Below, in pieces: positions 40,669 to 45,621 of a stretch of DNA of 45,621 bases. The notes under the pieces were generated by a model. That model saw only the letters and a program-made list of their open reading frames with translations. It was not told the origin of the DNA and did no database searches. The stretch spans positions 1 to 45,621 of the forward strand of contig JBOHBN010000341.1 in assembly GCA_050698355.1 (NCBI GenBank), written 5' to 3'. This stretch comes from JBOHBN01 sp050698355. Its GTDB lineage: Bacteria > Actinomycetota > Actinomycetes > Streptosporangiales > WHST01. Position 1 is the stretch's first letter. Every line of letters starts with the position of its first letter. The translations under genes and the position numbers were made by a program.

Positions 40669-42321
40669 TCAGTCGGTGCGCGTCAGGTTGATGGGCTCCT
40701 TGTCGGTGATGAGAAAGACGTCCTCGGCCCCTACGCAGTAGTCGTGGTACGGCCACTGGATCTCGGCGGCGGCGACCATGCCGGGCTCCAGTGTCGCGGT
40801 GTCGCCCTTCTCGAAGACGACGGTGGCGGGTTCCTGCTTGCCGAGCAGGTGGCCGATGTCGCGGCCGAACATGTCGCCCAGCGGGCGGTCCATCGGCGGG
40901 CAGAAGCCGGCGTCGACCAGCCATGTGCGGTGCCGGTCGAGGCTGCCCATCCCGGCCGCGAAAACCTCGGCCCCAGTGCGCCCGGGGCGGCACGCGGGCA
41001 GGACGTCGCCGAGGAGCGTCCGGTCGAGCAGCTGGTAGAACTCCGCCGCCTCGGGCGTGCCGACGGCCGACCGCGTGATGTCGGAGACCGCGCGCAGGTA
41101 GCCGCGCTCGTCGTACACCTCAAGGCCGGCGTCGATCTTCAGGCTGGTCTTCGGGCCTACCGGGTGCGTCGTGGCGCGGGCGGGTATGTGGCTGCGATCG
41201 CCCGCGTGCGTGTGGGTGAAGTACGTGCGGACCCGGATCGGGAGGTTGGCGACCTGCGCGGCGACCGTGGCGCGGTAGCGCTCGTAGGCGTCCAGCTCGG
41301 TCGCGTGGTCGCCCGTCGCCATCCCCGCTTCGGTCACACGCATGGCGGCGTCGATGCCGGCGCGGGTGACCTGTGCGCCGAGCAGGTAGTACGCGACGTC
41401 CTCGTAGCTGCGCGATTCGCGCCAGCGCCGCAGGATGCGGCTCGACGGCACGGCACCGTACTCGTCGAGCCCGAACCCGGCGTGGGCGCGCCGGGTCAGG
41501 TCGAGTTCCTCGTACCCAGCCGTGGCGCCGTCGGCGAGCGTTCGTACGGAGGACGCGTCGCAGGCAGCGGGCTCGGGCAGACCGATCCAGGGCAGCTCCC
41601 TGCGGGCGAGCACGTGCACCTCGGGCGCCTCGCGCTGGTAGAGGGCCCACACCCCGTCGGTGAGCAGGCAGGCCGGGATGCCGGTCAGCTCCTGCACGTT
41701 GAGCGGGGAGCTGGCGAGTATCGCGTCGATGCCGGCGGTGCGCATCAGATCGTCGAGCGTGGACAGGACGTCGCCGGCGGGCCGTGCCAGCCACTCGCGC
41801 AGCGCGGGCGCCGCGGACATCGTCGCGAGGTACGGCTCGGCCGCGCGGGCCGCGGTGTCGCGGCCGCGTACCGTTTCGGCCGAGACCACCGCCCGCGGCA
41901 CCCGGTAATGGTTCTTGGGAGCGCGGAACTCCCCTGCCGCCGCTGTGGGATGAAGGTGTCGGGTCAGGTCCGCGAACAGGCCCACCGCGAGGTCGGGGTC
42001 GAGCTCCACCTCGCTCCCCGCCACACCGGCCACGGCAGCGGGCAGGGTCGGGTAGGCGTCGCGCGTTCGCTCGTAGGTGTCGAAGGAGAAGTACGGGCTG
42101 TGGAAGGCGAATCGCACGCCCGGGTCGGCGATCGCCTCGAGGTTCGTGCGGTCGATCTCCTTGCTCACGACGACCGGCGCGGCACCGTCGCCGGTCACCA
42201 CCAGCGGCAGCGCGGTGCGGAACTGGTCGATGCCGAGCTTCGGCGGCAGCGAGTGGTACCAGGAGTCGAACCCCGTCCTGGCGGACACCTTCTGCGGGTC
42301 GTTGGTGACGAATCGCCGCAC
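40669..42321 (-). CDS. Divergent M24 family metallohydrolase (creatinase/Xaa-Pro peptidase fold)
   Basis: 550 residues from the GTG at 42321, with GGAGGAGG before it. The C-terminal 180 residues hold all five M24 metal ligands: Asp397 (LKIDAGLEV), Asp414 (VSDITRS), His491 (RDIGHLLG), Glu520 (AAEIQWPY) and Glu533 (GAEDVFLI). The large N-terminal part (about 370 residues, including SSPLNVQELTGIPACLLTDG near 205) is bigger than the creatinase domain of ordinary Xaa-Pro peptidases. The family cleaves C-N bonds, in peptides, creatine or ectoine. As first gene of a transporter-hydroxylase operon it more likely acts on a small metabolite than on peptides; that is inference. Confidence 0.85.
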   Translation of the reverse strand: MRRFVTNDPQKVSARTGFDSWYHSLPPKLGIDQFRTALPLVVTGDGAAPVVVSKEIDRTNLEAIADPGVRFAFHSPYFSFDTYERTRDAYPTLPAAVAGVAGSEVELDPDLAVGLFADLTRHLHPTAAAGEFRAPKNHYRVPRAVVSAETVRGRDTAARAAEPYLATMSAAPALREWLARPAGDVLSTLDDLMRTAGIDAILASSPLNVQELTGIPACLLTDGVWALYQREAPEVHVLARRELPWIGLPEPAACDASSVRTLADGATAGYEELDLTRRAHAGFGLDEYGAVPSSRILRRWRESRSYEDVAYYLLGAQVTRAGIDAAMRVTEAGMATGDHATELDAYERYRATVAAQVANLPIRVRTYFTHTHAGDRSHIPARATTHPVGPKTSLKIDAGLEVYDERGYLRAVSDITRSAVGTPEAAEFYQLLDRTLLGDVLPACRPGRTGAEVFAAGMGSLDRHRTWLVDAGFCPPMDRPLGDMFGRDIGHLLGKQEPATVVFEKGDTATLEPGMVAAAEIQWPYHDYCVGAEDVFLITDKEPINLTRTD

Positions 42322-42396
42322 GGTGCCTCCTCCTGCGTGACCCGACCGCGGCCCGCCCGGTCGATGTTTGCGCAGGCACCCGGGGCAGCGGTAAAG

Positions 42397-42409
42397 TGCG
42401 TTTTTCGCA
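42397..42409. promoter_or_regulatory. Candidate IclR operator, site 1
   Basis: TGCG-TTTTT-CGCA lies in the 176-base divergent gap between the M24 gene and iclR, 76 bases upstream of the first and 89 of the second. Its flanks (AG before, TG after) are close to those of site 2 at 43233-43253. It could control both directions. Confidence 0.55.
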
Positions 42410-42497
42410 TGTGACGTGCGTCTCAGCACGAGAGTAAGCGCTGCCGGTCGGGCCGTCAACAGGTAGCAGCGAACGCCAGACGATTGGGGTGACACGC

Positions 42498-43178
42498 ATG
42501 GCGCGGCAGGCGAACGACGTGGCCAAGACCCTGGACCGTGGACTGCTCGTCCTCGAGCTCGTGGCCGACAACCCGAGCGGGCTGTCGCTCGGGGAGATCG
42601 CCGACTCGCTCGGACTGCACCGCACGGTCGTCCACCGCCTCGTACGGACCCTTGCCGCGCACCGGCTCGTGACCAGCGACAGCTACAAGCGCTACCTGCT
42701 CGCGCCCGGCGTCATCCGGCTGGCAGAGGGCGTCGACCAGGACCTCCGCTCGGTCGCGCTGCCGCTGCTCGAGGACCTCGCCGACACAGTGAAGGCGACG
42801 GTCAACATCTCCGTTCCCGAGGGCGATGAGGTCGTCGTGCTCGCCACCGTGGAGCCGCGCAGGGCAGATGTGCACGTCGCCTACCGGGCGGGGCAGAGTC
42901 ACCCGTTGAGCAGGGGCTCGGCGGGGCTCGCGATTTTGATGGCGCGACCGCCGCAACCCGCAGAACGCCAGGTCGTGACCGACGCGCGCTCCATCGGGTA
43001 CGTGATCAGCCACGAGGAGGTCATCCCCGGTACGTGGGGGGTGTCCGCGCCCCTCTCCGCACGCGACAGGCGGGTCGAAGCCAGCGTCGGCGTCTCGCTG
43101 TTCAACAACGACGCGCTCACCTGGGTCGGGGAGCAGGTACGCCTCACCGCCAGCCGGGTGGCGGCCAAACTTCACTGA
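42498..43178 (+). CDS. IclR family transcriptional regulator
   Basis: 226 residues from the ATG at 42498, GGGGTG before it; a GTG at 42489 is an alternative. The N-terminal winged HTH has RGLLVLELVADNPSGLSLGEIADSLGLHRTVVHRLVRTL, followed by VTSDSYKRYLLAPGVIRLAEG, the usual wing and linker. The effector domain begins near LEDLADTVKATVNISV and includes VHVAYRAGQSHPLSRGSAG and the terminal GVSLFNNDALTWVGEQVRLTA. It is slightly shorter than the typical 250. It sits at the divergence of the operon and precedes the dehydrogenase gene by 83 bases, so it is the likely local regulator. The effector is not known. Confidence 0.92.
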   Translation: MARQANDVAKTLDRGLLVLELVADNPSGLSLGEIADSLGLHRTVVHRLVRTLAAHRLVTSDSYKRYLLAPGVIRLAEGVDQDLRSVALPLLEDLADTVKATVNISVPEGDEVVVLATVEPRRADVHVAYRAGQSHPLSRGSAGLAILMARPPQPAERQVVTDARSIGYVISHEEVIPGTWGVSAPLSARDRRVEASVGVSLFNNDALTWVGEQVRLTASRVAAKLH

Positions 43179-43232
43179 CGCCCTCGACCCGTACCGCTCC
43201 GCATGCTATACCAGGGAGCGACATTAGCATTG

Positions 43233-43253
43233 CTAGTGCGATTAACGCATTAG
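43233..43253. promoter_or_regulatory. Candidate IclR operator, site 2
   Basis: CTAGTGCG-ATTAA-CGCATTAG is an 8-bp inverted repeat with one mismatch, containing AGTGCG-N5-CGCAT as in site 1. It ends eight bases before the dehydrogenase ATG and touches its ribosome-binding site (AGGAGGAG, 43252-43259), so a bound protein would block expression. It is the second copy of the motif in this locus. Confidence 0.6.
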
Positions 43254-43261
43254 GAGGAGTC

Positions 43262-44413
43262 ATGGCTGACGACGTGCTCTCGACGATGGACGAGTGGGGC
43301 CCGGAGAAGGTCGTGTGCGTCTCCGATAGCCGCACGGGGATGCGGGGCGTGCTCGTCATCGACAACACCGCCCGCGGCATGGGCAAGGGCGGCACGCGCA
43401 TGAGCCCCTCGGTGACCATCGAGGAGGTCGCGCGGCTGGCGCGCGTCATGAGCTGGAAGTGGGCCGGGGTCGACCTGTTCTTCGGCGGGGCGAAGGCGGG
43501 CATCGTCGCCGACCCGGTGGCGCCGAACCGCGAGGAGATCCTGCGCGCATGGGTCCGCGCGCTCTCCAATGAGATCCCGTCGGAGTACGTGCTCGGCCTC
43601 GACATGGGCCTCACCGACGCCGACGCGGCCGTCGTACAGGACGAGCTGCGCGACCGCGGCGCCGCCGTCGGCAGCCCGCAGGAGCTCGGCGGTGTGCCGT
43701 ACGACCAGCTCGGCGTCACCGGTTTCGGAGTCGCAGAGGCGGCCGACGCCGCCGCCCAGCAGACCGGCGTCGAACTGAGTGGAAAACGTGTCGCGATCCA
43801 GGGCTTCGGCGCGGTCGGCGCGGCGGCAGCCAAGCGGTTCAGCGAGCTCGGCGCGCAGATCGTCGCGGTCTCCAGCGTGCACGGGGCGCTGCACGACCCG
43901 GACGGTCTCGACGTACCCGCGCTGCTCGAACTGCGCGGCCAGGTCGGCGACCTGGCGGTCAAGGAGTACGAGAAGGTCGAGCTGCAACCCATCGGCACCG
44001 AGCTGCGCGTACCCACCGACATCCTGGTGCCGGCCGCGACCCAGGACGTCGTCGACGAGGACATCGCGAAGCAGACCACCGCCACCCTCGTCGTCGAGGG
44101 CGCGAACCTGCCGACCTCGGCCGCCGCGCAGCGCGCACTCGCCGAACGCGGCATCACCGTCGTACCCGACTTCATCGCCAACGCCGGCGGCGTCGTCGCG
44201 GCCGGCTTCGCCATGGACGCCAGGTACTCCGCATTCCGGCCCGACCCCGAGCGGGTCTTCGCCGAGATCTCCACGAAGCTGCGCAGTAACACGGTGAACG
44301 TGTTGGAGGAGGCGCGGCGCCGCGCCGTCGGCACCCACGACGCCGCGCGCGCCCTCTCCCAGGAACGCGTCCGCCGCGCCATGGAGCTCAAGGGCCGCCT
44401 GCGGAGATCGTGA
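43262..44413 (+). CDS. Glu/Leu/Phe/Val dehydrogenase family protein
   Basis: 383 residues. Substrate-binding domain 1 has GKGGTRMSPSVTIEEVARLA, the catalytic lysine Lys78 in FFGGAKAGI and the catalytic Asp114 in LGLDMGLTDAD. Domain 2 is a Rossmann fold with VAIQGFGAVGAAAAKRF. It oxidatively deaminates an amino acid to a 2-oxo acid with NAD(P), releasing ammonia. The sequence does not tell which one, and the chain is shorter than ordinary hexameric glutamate dehydrogenase. It has a strong Shine-Dalgarno (AGGAGGAG) and a candidate operator directly upstream. The upstream open frame is a shadow. It lies downstream of iclR and 100 bases before the lyase gene. Confidence 0.9.
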   Translation: MADDVLSTMDEWGPEKVVCVSDSRTGMRGVLVIDNTARGMGKGGTRMSPSVTIEEVARLARVMSWKWAGVDLFFGGAKAGIVADPVAPNREEILRAWVRALSNEIPSEYVLGLDMGLTDADAAVVQDELRDRGAAVGSPQELGGVPYDQLGVTGFGVAEAADAAAQQTGVELSGKRVAIQGFGAVGAAAAKRFSELGAQIVAVSSVHGALHDPDGLDVPALLELRGQVGDLAVKEYEKVELQPIGTELRVPTDILVPAATQDVVDEDIAKQTTATLVVEGANLPTSAAAQRALAERGITVVPDFIANAGGVVAAGFAMDARYSAFRPDPERVFAEISTKLRSNTVNVLEEARRRAVGTHDAARALSQERVRRAMELKGRLRRS

Positions 44414-44437
44414 CCAACAATGCGTACTTGCCGTGCC

Positions 44438-44489
44438 GTGATCATGAAGGATCTTCGTAGCTATAACTACGACGACCTTTCATGATCAC
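44438..44489. repeat. 52-bp GTGATCATGAA hairpin repeat (copy 2)
   Basis: GTGATCATGAA at the left end pairs with TTCATGATCAC at the right; inside, CGTAG pairs with CTACG around a central CTATAA. It is the inverted counterpart of copy 1 (15417-15468), same length, 47 of 52 positions equal by eye. It lies 25 bases after the dehydrogenase stop and 24 before the lyase start, so it may act as a terminator or RNA-processing hairpin between the two genes. Confidence 0.85.
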
Positions 44490-44512
44490 CCGAGTGGGGT
44501 GGAGGTGAGGTC

Positions 44513-45436
44513 ATGAACGGCGATGCGCTACCCCTCGGTGGCGGGATCGTCTCCGCGCTCGTCACGCCGTTCGACGCCGGCGGCCAGGTCGACACCGGCG
44601 CCCTGGACGCCCTGATCGATTTCCAGGTCGAGCGCAGCGTCGACGGGCTCTTCGTACTGGGCACCTCCGGTGAGGGGCTGCTGCTCTCCCCCGCGGAGCG
44701 CGGCAAGGTGGTCGAGCAGGTGCTCGCCCGCGCCGGCGACCGCATTCCTGTCGCCGTCCACTGCGGCGCGGCCGATACGGCGACCGCCACGGAGCTCGTG
44801 TCGGACGCCGCCGGTGCCGGTGCCCGCACCGTGGCGGCCATTCCCCCGCTGTTCTTCGCCTACAACGACCAGGGCATCCGCGACCACTTCGAGCGGCTCG
44901 CCGAGGCGGCTCCCGGGATCGACCACTACCTCTACGACAACCCGGCGAGGGTCGGCTACAGCATCGGCGCCGACCTCGCCCGCCGCCTCGTGGATGAGGT
45001 GCCGTGCATCCGTGGGGTCAAGGACACCGGCGACTCGCTCGGCCGCATCACCACGTACCTCGCCACCCGTAGCGAGATGCGCGTGTTCACGGGCAACAAC
45101 GTCATCGTCCTTGGCGCCCTGGTCATGGGCGCGGTGGGCGCCGTGTCGACCACCGCGAACGCGGTGCCGGAACTGTTCGCCGGTCTGTACGCGGCCTTCC
45201 AATCCGGCGACCTCGCCAAGGCGCGGGACCTGCAGTTGGTCGCTGCCAGGCTGCAGGAGGCACTCGCAGGCCTTCCGTACATCGCCGCCGCGAAACATCT
45301 CCTGGCCATGCGCAAGCTGCCCGGCGGCCATACGCACGCACCGCTGCCCGAGCTCGCCGACGACCAGCGCACCGCCCTCGACGGGCGCGTAACCGGCGAC
45401 CCGACGCTCGCGTCCTGGCTCGCGCCCGTCAGCTGA
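44513..45436 (+). CDS. Dihydrodipicolinate synthase (DapA)/N-acetylneuraminate lyase superfamily protein
   Basis: 307 residues of the class I aldolase barrel. LGGGIVSALVTPFDAGGQVD opens it. VLGTSGEGLLLSPAERGKV carries the carboxylate-binding loop, Tyr141 in HYLYDNPARVGYSI is the catalytic tyrosine, and Lys170 in GVKDTGDSLGRI is the Schiff-base lysine; the motif spacing is normal. It either condenses or cleaves 2-oxo acids. Downstream of a dehydrogenase and near a hydroxylase, a catabolic lyase is more likely than lysine biosynthesis; no other lysine gene is near. GGAGGTGAGGT precedes the ATG. Confidence 0.88.
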   Translation: MNGDALPLGGGIVSALVTPFDAGGQVDTGALDALIDFQVERSVDGLFVLGTSGEGLLLSPAERGKVVEQVLARAGDRIPVAVHCGAADTATATELVSDAAGAGARTVAAIPPLFFAYNDQGIRDHFERLAEAAPGIDHYLYDNPARVGYSIGADLARRLVDEVPCIRGVKDTGDSLGRITTYLATRSEMRVFTGNNVIVLGALVMGAVGAVSTTANAVPELFAGLYAAFQSGDLAKARDLQLVAARLQEALAGLPYIAAAKHLLAMRKLPGGHTHAPLPELADDQRTALDGRVTGDPTLASWLAPVS

Positions 45437-45467
45437 CAACTCTGGCCGGCGGCTACGGTGACGTCTT

Positions 45468-45621
45468 GTGGACCCTTACCAGCGGAGCGGCAACGAGCGT
45501 GTCCGGTTACGCGGCACGTTCGACGCCGCTGCGGCTCGGTACGAGCGGGCCCGGCCCGACTACCCCACGCAGCTATACGACGCACTCGTCGATCTGGCCG
45601 GGCTGCGGCCCGGTGATCGGT
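45468..45621 (+). CDS. Class I SAM-dependent methyltransferase, N-terminal part only
   Basis: The last 154 bases open a frame starting at GTG 45468 and still open at the window end. It reads FDAAAARYERARPDYPTQLY, then DALVDLAGLRPGDR. This is the N-terminus of many small-molecule SAM methyltransferases (F-x-x-x-A-x-x-Y-x-x-x-R-P-x-Y-P), just before the glycine-rich motif I, which would follow beyond the edge. The frame includes a TTA codon. Only 51 residues can be seen, and the start is not confirmed. Confidence 0.7.
   Translation, partial: MDPYQRSGNERVRLRGTFDAAAARYERARPDYPTQLYDALVDLAGLRPGDR

Noticed and set aside
44513..45436. Lysine-pathway dapA
   Set aside because: Context is catabolic, and no dapB, dapF or aspartate kinase gene is nearby. 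The superfamily includes many lyases, so the biosynthetic name would be over-specific.

Overview
This is a high-GC stretch of an actinobacterial (Actinomycetota) chromosome. The assignment rests on RbpA, the adjacent lnt-ppm1 pair, PafB/PafC with TatA/TatC, a HelY-type helicase, frequent GTG starts and very tight gene packing. Order or genus cannot be fixed from the sequence alone. I see no rRNA, tRNA, CRISPR array, complete prophage or complete insertion sequence. The only mobile-element traces are a tyrosine-recombinase fragment at the left edge and a 118-bp MITE-like element.

Layout. (1) 1-5.5 kb: integrase fragment, RibD-C/DHFR-like reductase, TetR + SMR efflux pair with a candidate operator, HAD hydrolase, DUF3592-like protein + PEP-mutase/isocitrate-lyase-like enzyme, and a sliding-clamp (DnaN) paralog. 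(2) 5.5-10 kb: aldo/keto reductase diverging from a GDPD - UMF1 transporter - aminotransferase unit. The last codons of the aminotransferase come from the MITE-like insertion. (3) 10-15.4 kb: rbpA behind a SigR-type promoter, converging on lnt-ppm1-fxsA (lipoprotein N-acylation and polyprenol-phosphate-mannose synthesis), then an Lrp/AsnC regulator and a membrane-anchored unknown. (4) 15.4-24.7 kb: acyl-CoA dehydrogenase + M24 peptidase, 5'-3' exonuclease + PAS-GAF-PP2C-HATPase regulator, HelY helicase, lipid kinase. (5) 24.7-34.1 kb: pafB-pafC-tatA-tatC-phoD, a secreted phospholipase C-type esterase, a YjbR protein, a LysE-exporter remnant, and a YihY membrane protein with a partner. (6) 34.2-45.4 kb: a catabolic-looking locus.

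The catabolic locus is the most interesting region. A six-gene minus-strand operon runs M24 hydrolase, substrate-binding lipoprotein, permease, ATPase, molybdenum hydroxylase large subunit, second substrate-binding lipoprotein. It diverges from an IclR regulator, which is followed by a Glu/Leu/Phe/Val dehydrogenase-family gene and a DapA-superfamily lyase. Both the operon/iclR promoter region and the dehydrogenase leader carry the same candidate operator, AGTGCG-N5-CGCAT. I infer one regulon for import, hydroxylation, C-N cleavage, deamination and aldol cleavage of an unidentified small N-containing compound.

Between genes the window holds at least three families of palindromic repeats: a 52-bp GTGATCATGAA hairpin (two copies), a TGTCAGT hairpin (three copies), and an AATGACCACGTTATGTGGGC element (two copies). 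Several share a GCTATG loop, which suggests a genome-wide repeat system.
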